Assembly: GCF_028802875.1 (NCBI RefSeq)
Contig: NZ_JARAMP010000016.1
Span: 1-64,000, forward strand
Length of the DNA stretch: 64,000 nucleotides
Reading direction: 5' to 3'
DNA from: Seohaeicola sp024304985
GTDB taxonomy: Bacteria > Pseudomonadota > Alphaproteobacteria > Rhodobacterales > Rhodobacteraceae
The notes under the pieces were generated by a model. That model saw only the letters and a program-made list of their open reading frames with translations. It did no database searches and had not been told where the DNA came from. Positions 19,224 to 28,013 of the stretch are shown here, piece after piece. Each line of letters starts with the position of its first letter. Within the stretch, counting starts at the first letter, position 1. The position numbers were made by a program, and so were the translations under genes.

Positions 19224-21167
19224 ATGTTTGACACCATCCTGATCGCCAACCGGGGCGAGATTGCCATTCGTGTCGCGCGCACCGCCCGCGCCATGGGGCT
19301 GCGGACAGTCGCCGTCTATTCCGATGCCGATGCCGGGGCCGCGCATGTCGCCGCCTGCGACGCGGCGGTGCATATCGGCGGCGCGGCCCCGGCGGACAGC
19401 TATCTGCGCGGCGACCGGATCATCAAGGCGGCGCTGGACACAGGCGCGCAGGCGATCCATCCGGGTTATGGCTTTTTGTCGGAAAACCCCGCATTCGTGG
19501 ATGCGGTGGTGGCGGCTGGCCTCGTGTTCATAGGACCATCGGCAGATGCGATCCGGGCCATGGGATTGAAGGACGCGGCCAAGGCGCTGATGGAGAAGGC
19601 GGGCGTGCCCGTGGTGCCCGGCTATCACGGGGCCAATCAGGACCCCGAACATCTGGCGGGGGCCGCGGATGCCATCGGATACCCCGTTCTGATCAAGGCC
19701 GTCGCGGGCGGCGGCGGCAAGGGGATGCGGCTGGTGGACAGCCCCGCCCGCTTTGCCGAGGCGCTGGAAAGCGCCCGCTCCGAGGCGCAGAACGCTTTCG
19801 GCAACCCCGATGTGCTGGTCGAGAAATATATCGAGAAGCCCCGCCATATCGAGGTGCAGGTCTTCGGCGACGGCACCCGCGCTGTCCATCTGTTCGAACG
19901 CGATTGCTCGCTCCAGCGCCGCCACCAGAAGGTGATCGAGGAGGCCCCCGCGCCCGGCATGACGGCGGAGGTGCGCGAGGCCATGGGCCGGGCCGCCGTC
20001 CGCGCGGCAGAGGCCATCGGCTATAGCGGGGCAGGCACCATCGAATTCATCGTGGATGGTAGCCGGGGCCTGCGCACCGACGGGTTCTGGTTCATGGAAA
20101 TGAACACGCGGTTGCAGGTGGAGCATCCGGTGACCGAAGCCATCACCGGCGTCGATCTGGTCGAATGGCAGTTGCGCGTCGCGGCAGGCGAGCCCTTGCC
20201 CGCCCGGCAGGAGGATCTGACGATCAAGGGCCATGCCTTTGAATCCCGGCTTTACGCCGAGGATGTGCCCGCAGGCTTTCTGCCCGCCACCGGCACGCTG
20301 GCGCATCTGGCCTTTCCGACGGGGGCCCGCGCGGACAGCGGTGTGCGCACGGGCGACACGATCAGCCCCTTCTATGATCCGATGATCGCCAAGATCATCA
20401 CCCATGGCCCCACCCGCGATGTGGCTCTGGCGCGGATGCGCGGCGCGTTGGCGGGCACGCAGGTGGCCGGGACGGTCACGAATCTGGGGTTTCTCTCCGC
20501 ACTCTGCGCGCATCCCGGCTTTGCGGCGGGGGATGTGGATACCGGGTTGATCGGGCGCGATCTGGCGGCGCTGACCCTGACTCCGGCAGCAACGCATGCG
20601 GATGGGGCCTTGGCCGCGCTGGCCGCACTCGATCTGCTGGGGGGCGCTTGGGATATCGGGCTGACCCTGTGGCAACCGCTGGAACGCGCGGTGATGCTGT
20701 CGCATGACGGGGCCGAGATCACGGCGCGGGTGGTCTGCGATGGGCCGGACACGCGGCGCGTGGTTCTGGACGGGGCAGAGGTCACGGCCCGTCGGCAAGG
20801 CGGGCGCTGGCATCTGGACGGGCAGGTGGCCCCTGCGGTGCGGGTGACGGGCGATCTGGTGACGGTCTTCACCGGCGCGGGGCTGGGGTTCCGCGTGATC
20901 GACCCGCTGGCGCGGGCGGCCGGGGCCACCGGCGACGGCAATCTGATCGAGGCACCGATGCCCGGCATGGTCAAGGCAGTCTTTGCCAAGGCTGGCCAAT
21001 CCGTGCAGGCGGGCGACCGTCTGGCCGTGCTCGAGGCGATGAAGATGGAACATGCCCTGCTGGCCGCCCGCGACGGGGTGGTGGCCGAAGTGCTGGTGAG
21101 CGCAGGCACGCAGGTCGAGGCCGGCGCCGCGCTTGTGCGGCTTGAAGCCAGCGAGGGGGGCGCATGA
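19224..21167 (+). CDS. mccA: 3-methylcrotonyl-CoA carboxylase, biotin-carrying (alpha) subunit
   Basis: A 647-residue protein with biotin carboxylase at the N-terminus (IANRGEIAIRVARTARAMG at 6-24; ATP grasp GGGGKGMRLV about 165; EMNTRLQVEHPVTE about 290) and a biotinyl carrier domain at the C-terminus with the biotin lysine in VLEAMKMEH (about 610). The middle region is the BT linker of MCC/PCC alpha subunits. It carboxylates biotin using ATP and bicarbonate. The ATG follows AAAAGGAGTTCCC. The BirA encoded at 41696 should attach its biotin. Confidence 0.94.
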   Translation: MFDTILIANRGEIAIRVARTARAMGLRTVAVYSDADAGAAHVAACDAAVHIGGAAPADSYLRGDRIIKAALDTGAQAIHPGYGFLSENPAFVDAVVAAGLVFIGPSADAIRAMGLKDAAKALMEKAGVPVVPGYHGANQDPEHLAGAADAIGYPVLIKAVAGGGGKGMRLVDSPARFAEALESARSEAQNAFGNPDVLVEKYIEKPRHIEVQVFGDGTRAVHLFERDCSLQRRHQKVIEEAPAPGMTAEVREAMGRAAVRAAEAIGYSGAGTIEFIVDGSRGLRTDGFWFMEMNTRLQVEHPVTEAITGVDLVEWQLRVAAGEPLPARQEDLTIKGHAFESRLYAEDVPAGFLPATGTLAHLAFPTGARADSGVRTGDTISPFYDPMIAKIITHGPTRDVALARMRGALAGTQVAGTVTNLGFLSALCAHPGFAAGDVDTGLIGRDLAALTLTPAATHADGALAALAALDLLGGAWDIGLTLWQPLERAVMLSHDGAEITARVVCDGPDTRRVVLDGAEVTARRQGGRWHLDGQVAPAVRVTGDLVTVFTGAGLGFRVIDPLARAAGATGDGNLIEAPMPGMVKAVFAKAGQSVQAGDRLAVLEAMKMEHALLAARDGVVAEVLVSAGTQVEAGAALVRLEASEGGA

Positions 21168-21847
21168 TCACGCTGCATCATTGCCCGCAAAGCCGCTCGA
21201 TGCGGGTGCTGTGGCTGCTGGAGGAGTTGGACGTGCCCTATCGCGTGCAGGTCCGCGCCTTCGACAAAAGCCTGCGCGCGCCTGAATTCCTCAGCCTCTC
21301 GCCCGCAGGCCGCGTGCCTGCGCTGGAAATCGACGGTGAGCGGATGTTCGAGAGTGCCGCGATCATGGAATACCTCTGCGAACGCTTTCAGGATGCGGGC
21401 TTGGGCCGTCTGCCGGGGGACATGGACCGCATGGCCTGGCTGGTCTGGCTGCATTTCGCGGAAACCATCAGCCAGCATGTGGCGGCGCTGACCCAGCAGC
21501 ATATCCTGCTGTATGACGATGCCACCCGCAGCCCGATCGTGATGAAGCTGGAAGCCGCGCGTCTGATGAAATGCTATGCGGCCATCGAGGCGCGGCTGAG
21601 CACGCCGGTCGAGAACCGCGACAGCCTTCTGACCAGTGGCTTTTCGGCCTGTGACATTGCCGTGGGGCAGGCGGTCTATCTGGCGCGGCATTTCGCAAAG
21701 ACCGACGGGTTCCCCGAGCTGGAGGCCTGGATGGACCGGATCATGGATCGGGACGGGTTCCGCGCGGCGCTGCCCAAGCCGGAGGAGGCACTGATCTATA
21801 CCCAGCCCTTCTATCCGGCGTGGGAGCAGGCGGCGGGGGCGGAATGA
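21164..21847 (+). CDS. Glutathione S-transferase family protein
   Basis: A 227-residue GST-like protein. The N-terminal thioredoxin-fold opens ITLHHCPQSRSMRVLWLLEEL, where the Ser residues near positions 10-12 are candidates for glutathione activation, then VPALEIDGERMFESAAIMEYL, with the Glu-Ser pair that binds the glutathione gamma-glutamyl group. The alpha-helical C-terminal domain has FSACDIAVGQAVYLA. It overlaps mccA by 4 bp inside the leucine operon; a role in isomerising or protecting a CoA intermediate is possible but unproven. Confidence 0.82.
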   Translation: MITLHHCPQSRSMRVLWLLEELDVPYRVQVRAFDKSLRAPEFLSLSPAGRVPALEIDGERMFESAAIMEYLCERFQDAGLGRLPGDMDRMAWLVWLHFAETISQHVAALTQQHILLYDDATRSPIVMKLEAARLMKCYAAIEARLSTPVENRDSLLTSGFSACDIAVGQAVYLARHFAKTDGFPELEAWMDRIMDRDGFRAALPKPEEALIYTQPFYPAWEQAAGAE

Positions 21848-21867
21848 GTATTTGGGGCAAGATGAAA
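21846..21867 (+). repeat. Dispersed GTATTT element, copy 3
   Basis: AGTATTTGGGGCAAGATGAA, starting on the stop codon of the GST gene and ending 12 bp before the HMG-CoA lyase ATG. Best match to the consensus. Confidence 0.6.
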
Positions 21868-21878
21868 GGGCGGCGCTG

Positions 21879-22736
21879 ATGGGTGGAACTGTCGAGATTT
21901 TCGAGGTCGGCCCGCGCGATGGCTTGCAGAACGAAAAGCGCGCCATTCCGGTGGCCGACAAGATCGCGCTGGTCGATTGCCTGAGCGGGGCCGGGTTTCG
22001 CCGGATCGAGGTGGCGAGTTTCGTCAGCCCCAAATGGGTGCCGCAGATGGCCGACAGCGCCGATGTGCTGGCGGGTATCCGGCGGGTGCCGGGTGTCCGC
22101 TATGCCGCGTTGACGCCCAACATGAAGGGGCTGGAAGGCGCGCTGGCCGCGCGCGCCGATGAGGTGGCGATCTTCGGATCGGCCTCGGAAGGGTTCAGCC
22201 GCGCCAATATCAACGCAAGCATCGCCGAGAGCCTGGAACGCTTTGCCCCGGTGGCCGAGGCGGCAAAGGCGGCGGGTTTGCCGGTGCGGGGCTATGTCTC
22301 TTGCGTGACCGATTGCCCCTATGACGGGGCGGTCGAACCGGGTGCTGTGGCGCGGGTGGCAGCGGCGCTGTTTGCCATGGGCTGCTACGAGATCAGCCTT
22401 GGCGATACGATCGGGCAGGGGCGGCCCGAGACGATTGACGCCATGCTGGCGGCGGTGCTGGAGGTGGTGCCCGCCGGGCAACTGGCCGGGCATTACCATG
22501 ATACGGCGGGCCGCGCGCTGGAGAATATCGAGGTGTCCTTGACGCGCGGGCTGCGGGTGTTCGATGCCGCCGTGGGCGGATTGGGTGGTTGCCCCTACGC
22601 GCCGGGGGCGGCTGGCAATGTGGCGACCGAGGCGGTGCATGCGCGGCTGCTCGCGCTGGGCTATGAGACGGGACTTGATGCCGGTATTCTGGCGCGGGCG
22701 GCGGATATGGCGCGCGCCATGAGGGGGCAGGGATGA
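21879..22736 (+). CDS. Hydroxymethylglutaryl-CoA lyase
   Basis: A 285-residue HMG-CoA lyase, the last step of leucine breakdown, splitting HMG-CoA to acetoacetate and acetyl-CoA in a TIM barrel with a divalent metal. EVGPRDGLQNEK (residues 7-18) supplies the metal Asp and catalytic Arg; GHYHDTAGRALEN carries the metal histidines (about 205); and the signature VGGLGGCPYAPGAAGNVATE has the catalytic Cys (about 240). The ATG at 21879 fits the family N-terminus and sits just after a dispersed repeat. Overlaps the next gene by 4 bp. Confidence 0.93.
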   Translation: MGGTVEIFEVGPRDGLQNEKRAIPVADKIALVDCLSGAGFRRIEVASFVSPKWVPQMADSADVLAGIRRVPGVRYAALTPNMKGLEGALAARADEVAIFGSASEGFSRANINASIAESLERFAPVAEAAKAAGLPVRGYVSCVTDCPYDGAVEPGAVARVAAALFAMGCYEISLGDTIGQGRPETIDAMLAAVLEVVPAGQLAGHYHDTAGRALENIEVSLTRGLRVFDAAVGGLGGCPYAPGAAGNVATEAVHARLLALGYETGLDAGILARAADMARAMRGQG

Positions 22737-23518
22737 GCTATCAGACACTCGAGATTGAGAAAGACACGCGTGGCGTGGCCACTCTCTGGCTGGCACGGGC
22801 GGACAAGCACAACGCGCTGAACGCGGCGATGATGGCGGACCTGACCGATGCGGCGCGGGTGCTGGGCGCGGACGATACCGTGCGCGTCGTCGTGCTGGCG
22901 GCGCGGGGTGTCACCTTCTGCGCGGGCGGCGATCTGGGCTGGATGCAGGACCAGATGGCGGCGGATGCCGAGACGCGCGGGCGCGAGGCGGCCAAACTCG
23001 CCTGGATGCTGCAGGCGCTGAATACGCTGCCCAAACCCCTGATTGGCCGCGTGCAGGGCAACGCCTTTGGCGGCGGGGTCGGCATGGCCTCGGTCTGCGA
23101 TATCGCGATCGGGGTGGATACGGCCCTGATGGGGCTGACCGAGACGCGGCTGGGCCTGATCCCGGCCACTATCAGCCCCTATGTCTGCGCCCGCATGGGC
23201 GAGGCGCGGGCGCGGCGGGTGTTCATGTCGGGGCGCCGTTTCGGAGCGGATGAGGCGGTGGCGCTTGGCCTGCTGACGCGGGCTGTGCCGGTCGATGCGC
23301 TGGATCAGGCCATCGAGGCCGAGGTGGCGCCCTATCTGGACTGCGCGCCGCGGGCCGTGGCGCGGGCCAAGGCCTTGCTGCGCCATCTGGGTCCGGTGAT
23401 CGACGAGGCGACCATCGCCCACACGATCGGCGAATTGACCGCCTGCTGGGAAGGCGAGGAAGCCGTCGAAGGGATCGGCGCTTTCTTTGCCAAGCGCAGA
23501 CCGGGCTGGCAGGGCTGA
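22733..23518 (+). CDS. Enoyl-CoA hydratase, probable methylglutaconyl-CoA hydratase
   Basis: A 261-residue crotonase-family protein. The oxyanion-hole regions are FCAGGDLGWM (about residue 63) and NAFGGGVGMASVCDIAIG (about 105-122), with TETRLGLIPATISPYV carrying the acidic catalytic region. In leucine degradation the hydratase converts 3-methylglutaconyl-CoA to HMG-CoA, and this is the only crotonase gene in the operon, so that role is inferred. It closes the operon; a 289-bp non-coding gap separates it from nuoA. Confidence 0.87.
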   Translation: MSYQTLEIEKDTRGVATLWLARADKHNALNAAMMADLTDAARVLGADDTVRVVVLAARGVTFCAGGDLGWMQDQMAADAETRGREAAKLAWMLQALNTLPKPLIGRVQGNAFGGGVGMASVCDIAIGVDTALMGLTETRLGLIPATISPYVCARMGEARARRVFMSGRRFGADEAVALGLLTRAVPVDALDQAIEAEVAPYLDCAPRAVARAKALLRHLGPVIDEATIAHTIGELTACWEGEEAVEGIGAFFAKRRPGWQG

Positions 23519-23682
23519 AACGGCCGCGCACGGGACGGCGTCAGAATCGCGCAAGGTGATGCCGCGTCGCGGCATATTCGGTCCAATGTGTTGAATAGTC
23601 AGACGATCTTTCGCAACGACAGACCGGCGAATTGCCGCATCGCGCGGTCCGGACTTTGGTATCCCGTTGTATACGTTGTCTT

Positions 23683-23713
23683 TTTTGAACAGGTTCAAAA
23701 CAGCGAATATGAC
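23683..23713 (+). promoter_or_regulatory. Candidate nuo promoter overlapped by a palindrome
   Basis: Inverted repeat TTTTGAAC-AG-GTTCAAAA (23683-23700) is perfect over 8-bp arms. It contains a possible -35 TTGAAC (23685-23690), followed after exactly 17 bp by TATGAC (23708-23713) as -10. This would start transcription about 90 bp before nuoA. A protein binding the palindrome would block RNA polymerase. The rest of the 289-bp gap shows nothing I can name. Confidence 0.4.
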
Positions 23714-23807
23714 AGCGGCTCGGTTGACCCTGACCGGGGGCAGGAGTAAACCTGCGCGCAAACCTGTAGCCAGCAGATTGCGCCTTGATGCGCGAAAGGA
23801 GCCACTC

Positions 23808-24173
23808 TTGGAAGGGATGCTGCGAGAATATCTGCCGATCCTCGTGTTTCTGGCCATCGCCATCGGACTGGGCCTTGTCCTGATCCTGTCCGCCGTGATC
23901 ATCGCCGTGCGCAACCCAGACCCGGAAAAGGTCAGCGCCTATGAATGCGGCTTCAACGCCTTTGACGATGCGCGGATGAAATTCGATGTCCGGTTCTATC
24001 TGGTGTCGATCCTGTTCATCATCTTCGATCTGGAGATTGCCTTCCTGTTTCCCTGGGCCGTCGCCTTTCAGGACATCAGCATGACGGGCTTCTGGTCCAT
24101 GATGGTATTCCTGGCCGTGCTGACAGTGGGCTTTGCCTATGAGTGGAAGAAGGGGGCCCTGGAATGGGAGTGA
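23808..24173 (+). CDS. nuoA: NADH-quinone oxidoreductase subunit A
   Basis: A 121-residue membrane subunit of Complex I with three transmembrane helices (about 8-30, 63-85, 90-110) and the conserved loop NPDPEKVSAYECGFNAFDDA, containing the reactive loop Cys (about residue 47). KFDVRFYLVSILFIIFDLEIAFLFPWAV is typical. I chose the TTG at 23808 because GAAAGGAG lies 7 bp before it and LEGMLREYLPIL fits family N-termini; a longer frame from 23667 would add 47 unlike residues. First gene of the nuo operon; overlaps nuoB by 10 bp. Confidence 0.93.
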   Translation: MEGMLREYLPILVFLAIAIGLGLVLILSAVIIAVRNPDPEKVSAYECGFNAFDDARMKFDVRFYLVSILFIIFDLEIAFLFPWAVAFQDISMTGFWSMMVFLAVLTVGFAYEWKKGALEWE

Positions 24174-24697
24174 TGACGGGTGCCAATACCGCAGGCGGCG
24201 ACCGCGAACACGCGACGCAGGCCCTGAACGCCGAACTGGCGGACAAGGGGTTCTTGCTGACCTCGACCGAGGATATCATCAACTGGGCGCGCACGGGATC
24301 GCTGCACTGGATGACCTTCGGTCTGGCCTGCTGCGCGGTCGAGATGATGCACACCTCGATGCCGCGCTATGATGCCGAGCGTTTCGGGATCGCCCCGCGC
24401 GCCAGCCCCCGCCAGTCCGACCTGATGATCGTGGCCGGCACCCTGACCAACAAGATGGCGCCCGCGCTGCGCAAGGTCTATGACCAGATGCCGGAACCGC
24501 GTTACGTCATCTCGATGGGCAGCTGCGCCAATGGCGGTGGCTATTACCACTACAGCTATTCCGTGGTGCGCGGCTGCGACCGGATCGTGCCCGTGGATGT
24601 CTATGTGCCGGGCTGCCCGCCGACCGCCGAGGCGCTGCTCTACGGCCTGATGCAGTTGCAGCGCAAGATCCGCCGCACCGGAACAATCGTCCGCTGA
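24164..24697 (+). CDS. nuoB: NADH-quinone oxidoreductase subunit B
   Basis: A 177-residue subunit that holds iron-sulfur cluster N2, the last electron carrier before quinone. The ligands are the tandem cysteines in LACCAVEM (56-57), Cys in SMGSCANGGGYYH (about 120) and VPGCPPTAEAL (about 150). The start at 24164 has AGGGGG about 8 bp upstream; an ATG at 24173 overlapping the nuoA stop is the alternative. Sits in the peripheral arm at the junction with the membrane arm. Confidence 0.95.
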   Translation: MGVMTGANTAGGDREHATQALNAELADKGFLLTSTEDIINWARTGSLHWMTFGLACCAVEMMHTSMPRYDAERFGIAPRASPRQSDLMIVAGTLTNKMAPALRKVYDQMPEPRYVISMGSCANGGGYYHYSYSVVRGCDRIVPVDVYVPGCPPTAEALLYGLMQLQRKIRRTGTIVR

Positions 24698-24703
24698 CCA
24701 GCA

Positions 24704-24721
24704 CGGCCCTAAAGTGGGCCG
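24704..24721 (+). other. Intercistronic hairpin between nuoB and nuoC
   Basis: CGGCCC-taaagt-GGGCCG can form a 6-bp stem in the 48-bp gap. No T-run follows, so it is more likely an RNA processing or stability element than a terminator. Confidence 0.3.
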
Positions 24722-24745
24722 GCGGCCGCACCCAGAAGGAACGAC

Positions 24746-25357
24746 ATGATGAGTGATGCGCTGAACGAATTGGGACAGCATATCGCGGCCCGCAGGCCCG
24801 AATGCGTGCTGTCCTGGGATGTGAGCCATGACGAGCTGAACATGGATATCGCCCCCGCGAATATCGAGGATTTCGTCGAGTTCCTGAAGGTCGACCGCAA
24901 CTGCCGTTTCTCGACTTTGGTGGACCTGACCGCCGTGGACTATCCGGGTCGCGAAAAGCGCTTCGACGTGGTCTATCACTTCCTGTCGATGTATCGGAAC
25001 CAGCGCATCCGTTTGCGCGTGGCCATCCGCGAAGATGAGATGGTCCATTCGATCACGAACATTCACCCCTCGGCCAACTGGTTCGAACGGGAGGTGTTCG
25101 ACATGTTCGGCATCCTGTTCTCGGGCCACCCGGACCTGCGCCGCATCCTGACCGATTACGGCTTTCGCGGGCATCCGCTGCGCAAGGATTTTCCGACCAC
25201 CGGCTATACCGAGGTCCGCTATGACGAGGCGCAGAAGCGCGTTGTCTATGAACCGGTCAATCTGGTGCAGGAATACCGCCAGTTCGATTTCATGAGTCCC
25301 TGGGAAGGGGCGCAATACATTCTTCCGGGTGACGAGAAGAAAGAGGGGGCGAAGTGA
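24746..25357 (+). CDS. nuoC: NADH-quinone oxidoreductase subunit C
   Basis: A 203-residue peripheral-arm subunit (30 kDa type) that packs against NuoD and carries no cofactor. The signature is HPSANWFEREVFDMFGILFSGHPDLRRI, split across about 115-142, then YGFRGHPLRKDFP. Separate nuoC and nuoD genes, instead of a fused nuoCD, match alphaproteobacteria. The first of two adjacent ATGs follows AGAAGGA by 5 bp. The TGA shares one base with the nuoD ATG. Confidence 0.95.
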   Translation: MMSDALNELGQHIAARRPECVLSWDVSHDELNMDIAPANIEDFVEFLKVDRNCRFSTLVDLTAVDYPGREKRFDVVYHFLSMYRNQRIRLRVAIREDEMVHSITNIHPSANWFEREVFDMFGILFSGHPDLRRILTDYGFRGHPLRKDFPTTGYTEVRYDEAQKRVVYEPVNLVQEYRQFDFMSPWEGAQYILPGDEKKEGAK

Positions 25358-26571
25358 TGGACGGCTCCAAGGGATTCAACGACGCCCAGACGGGCGAGCA
25401 GAAGATCCGCAACTTCAACATCAACTTCGGCCCGCAGCACCCTGCCGCGCATGGTGTGCTGCGTCTTGTGCTGGAGCTGGACGGCGAGATCGTGGAGCGC
25501 TGCGACCCGCATATCGGCCTGCTGCACCGTGGCACCGAAAAGCTGATGGAAAGCCGGACCTATCTGCAGAACCTGCCTTATTTTGACCGGCTGGATTACG
25601 TGGCTCCGATGAATCAGGAACATGCCTGGTGTCTGGCCATCGAAAAGCTGACCGGGGTGGAAGTGCCGCGCCGCGCCAGCCTGATCCGGGTGCTGTATTC
25701 GGAAATGGGGCGCATCCTCAGCCATCTGCTGAACGTGACCACGCAGGCGATGGACGTGGGCGCGCTGACCCCGCCGCTCTGGGGATTTGAAGAGCGTGAA
25801 AAGCTGATGATCTTCTATGAGCGGGCCTGTGGCGCGCGCCTGCATGCGGCCTATTTCCGGCCCGGCGGCGTGCATCAGGACCTGCCCGACGATCTGCTCG
25901 ACGATATCGACACATGGGCCGTGGAATTTCCCAAACTGCTGGCCGATATCGACGGTCTGCTGACCGAGAACCGCGTGTTCAAGCAGCGCAACTGCGACAT
26001 CGGCGTGGTCACCGAAGAGGATATCCAGAATTACGGCTTCTCGGGCGTGATGGTGCGCGGCTCCGGTCTGGCCTGGGATCTGCGGCGCGCGCAACCCTAT
26101 GAATGCTATGACGAATTCGACTTCCAGATTCCGGTCGGCAAGAATGGCGATTGCTATGACCGCTATCTGGTGCGGATGGAGGAGATGCGCCAGTCCACCA
26201 GCATCATGCGGCAGGCAATCGCCAAGCTGCGGGTGGAGAAGGGCGATGTGATGGCGCGCGGCAAGATCACGCCGCCCAAGCGTGGCGAGATGAAGACCTC
26301 GATGGAAGCGCTGATCCATCACTTCAAGCTGTATACCGAAGGCTTCCGTGTCCCCGCGGGCGAGGTTTACGCCGCTGTCGAGGCCCCCAAGGGCGAGTTC
26401 GGCGTCTATCTGGTCGCTGATGGCACGAACAGGCCCTATCGCGCCAAGCTGCGCGCGCCGGGCTATCTGCATCTGCAGGCGATGGATCACGTCGCGCGCG
26501 GCCACCAGTTGGCCGATGTGGCGGCGATCATCGGCACCATGGATGTCGTGTTCGGGGAGATTGACCGTTGA
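25357..26571 (+). CDS. nuoD: NADH-quinone oxidoreductase subunit D
   Basis: A 404-residue 49-kDa-type subunit, forming the quinone site with NuoB. Motifs: NFGPQHPAAHGVLRLVLEL (about 25-43, quinone-head histidine region), HIGLLHRGTEKL, RASLIRVLYSEMGRI, and the C-terminal DVVFGEIDR ending typical of the family. It derives from the large subunit of NiFe hydrogenase but lacks the nickel cysteines. The stop overlaps the TTG start of the following lipoprotein gene by 4 bp. Confidence 0.96.
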   Translation: MDGSKGFNDAQTGEQKIRNFNINFGPQHPAAHGVLRLVLELDGEIVERCDPHIGLLHRGTEKLMESRTYLQNLPYFDRLDYVAPMNQEHAWCLAIEKLTGVEVPRRASLIRVLYSEMGRILSHLLNVTTQAMDVGALTPPLWGFEEREKLMIFYERACGARLHAAYFRPGGVHQDLPDDLLDDIDTWAVEFPKLLADIDGLLTENRVFKQRNCDIGVVTEEDIQNYGFSGVMVRGSGLAWDLRRAQPYECYDEFDFQIPVGKNGDCYDRYLVRMEEMRQSTSIMRQAIAKLRVEKGDVMARGKITPPKRGEMKTSMEALIHHFKLYTEGFRVPAGEVYAAVEAPKGEFGVYLVADGTNRPYRAKLRAPGYLHLQAMDHVARGHQLADVAAIIGTMDVVFGEIDR

Positions 26572-26858
26572 AGAACCTGATGCGTTTCCCTGGCCTGACC
26601 CTGGGCGCCGGCCTGCTTCTGGCGGCCTGCGCCGTGCCGCCGCAAGGCACGAGCCCGCAGGATATCGCCAATTACGAGGCCGCCGTCGCCAGTATCGGCT
26701 GCAGCCTTGTGACCGAGCCGGATTATCTGGCCGTGGGTCTGCAGACCGGCCTGAGCCGCGAGCAGTTGTTGGGCGTGACCCAGTATCAATTGGCCGCGCG
26801 CCGCGCCGTAAGCCTGCCCGAGGGCGGGATCAAACTGACCACCGGAGTCTGTGCCTGA
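26568..26858 (+). CDS. Small lipoprotein encoded between nuoD and nuoE
   Basis: A 96-residue predicted lipoprotein with signal MRFPGLTLGAGLLLAAC and lipobox LLAAC, followed by SPQDIANYEAAVASIGC. Two further cysteines (CSLV and the C-terminal GVCA) may pair. The TTG at 26568 overlaps the nuoD stop and has GGGGAG 8 bp upstream; an ATG at 26580 lacks a ribosome site. The stop overlaps the nuoE ATG. Function unknown; full embedding in nuo suggests an accessory role in the envelope. Confidence 0.65.
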   Translation: MKNLMRFPGLTLGAGLLLAACAVPPQGTSPQDIANYEAAVASIGCSLVTEPDYLAVGLQTGLSREQLLGVTQYQLAARRAVSLPEGGIKLTTGVCA

Positions 26859-27976
26859 TGCTTCGCCGTCTCTATCATGACCAACCCGCCAGTTTCGCCT
26901 TCACGCCCGCCAACCGGGCTTGGGCCGAGGCGCAGATCACCAAATATCCCGAAGGCCGTCAGGCATCCGCGATCATTCCGCTGCTCTGGCGCGCGCAGGA
27001 ACAGGAAGGCTGGCTGACCCGGCCCGCGATCGAATATGTGGCCGATATGCTGGGCATGGCCTATATGCGGGCGCTGGAAGTGGCCTCGTTCTACTTCATG
27101 TTCCAGCTGCAACCCGTTGGTTCTGTGGCACATTTCCAGATTTGCGGCACTACGACCTGCATGATCTGCGGGGCCGAGGATCTGGTGGCGGTCTGCCGCG
27201 ACAAGATCGCCGACAAACCCCACACTCTCAGCGCCGACGGCAAGTTCAGCTGGGAAGAGGTGGAATGTCTGGGCTCTTGCGCCAATGCGCCGATGGCCCA
27301 GATCGGCAAGGATTACTATGAGGATCTGACCGCCGCGCGCCTGGCCGAGATCATCGACGAGCTGGCCGCAGGCAAGGTGCCGGTGCCCGGTCCGCAGAAC
27401 GGGCGCTATGCGTCTGAGCCGCTGTCGGGTCTGACCAGCCTCAAGGAGATGGACAGCGGCAAGACTCAGTATAACGCCAGCGTGCAACTGGCCGTGGATA
27501 TCGGCGATACCATCAAGCGCATCGACGGCACCGAAGTGCCGCTGACCGCGCCCTGGCAGGGCGGTGCCGTCAAGCAGACCCCCCGTGCGTCAAAGCCCGC
27601 CGCGGCGAAAGCGCCCGTGCCGGATGAGGCCCAGAAGATCGGCAAACCCCCGGTCAAACCCTCGGCGACGCCGACACCCGAAGCCGGGGCTGGAACCAAA
27701 CCGCAGACCATGACGGCACCGCGCGAGGCAGGGGCCGATAATCTGAAGCTGATCAAGGGCGTCGGTCCCAAGCTGGAAGCCATGCTGCACAAGATGGGTT
27801 TTTTCCATTTCGACCAGATCGCCAAGTGGTCCGCTGCCGAAGTGGCCTGGGTTGATGAGAACCTTGAAGGGTTCAAGGGCCGCGTGACCCGTGACGACTG
27901 GGTCGCACAGGCCACGGTGCTGGCCGAAGGGGGCGAGACTGATTTCTCCAACCGTGCTAAGAAGGGCGAGGTCTGA
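26858..27976 (+). CDS. nuoE: NADH-quinone oxidoreductase subunit E with C-terminal HHH-like extension
   Basis: A 372-residue protein, far longer than the usual 160-240. The N-terminal part is a thioredoxin-like 2Fe-2S ferredoxin, ligands in CGTTTCMIC (about 96-101) and CLGSCANAPM (about 137-141), that forms cluster N1a next to NuoF. After about residue 200 comes a proline- and alanine-rich linker, then residues 294-372 form an extra domain starting DNLKLIKGVGPKLEAMLHKM, like helix-hairpin-helix domains. The next gene carries the same domain. ATG overlaps the preceding stop. Confidence 0.93.
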   Translation: MLRRLYHDQPASFAFTPANRAWAEAQITKYPEGRQASAIIPLLWRAQEQEGWLTRPAIEYVADMLGMAYMRALEVASFYFMFQLQPVGSVAHFQICGTTTCMICGAEDLVAVCRDKIADKPHTLSADGKFSWEEVECLGSCANAPMAQIGKDYYEDLTAARLAEIIDELAAGKVPVPGPQNGRYASEPLSGLTSLKEMDSGKTQYNASVQLAVDIGDTIKRIDGTEVPLTAPWQGGAVKQTPRASKPAAAKAPVPDEAQKIGKPPVKPSATPTPEAGAGTKPQTMTAPREAGADNLKLIKGVGPKLEAMLHKMGFFHFDQIAKWSAAEVAWVDENLEGFKGRVTRDDWVAQATVLAEGGETDFSNRAKKGEV

Positions 27977-28013
27977 ACAGGGACCGACCGGATAGCAAAA
28001 AGGAGTTGGAACG

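Noticed and set aside
23667..23807. Longer NuoA starting at 23667
   Set aside because: The extra 47 residues are basic and unlike NuoA; the TTG at 23808 has a good ribosome site and fits family length.
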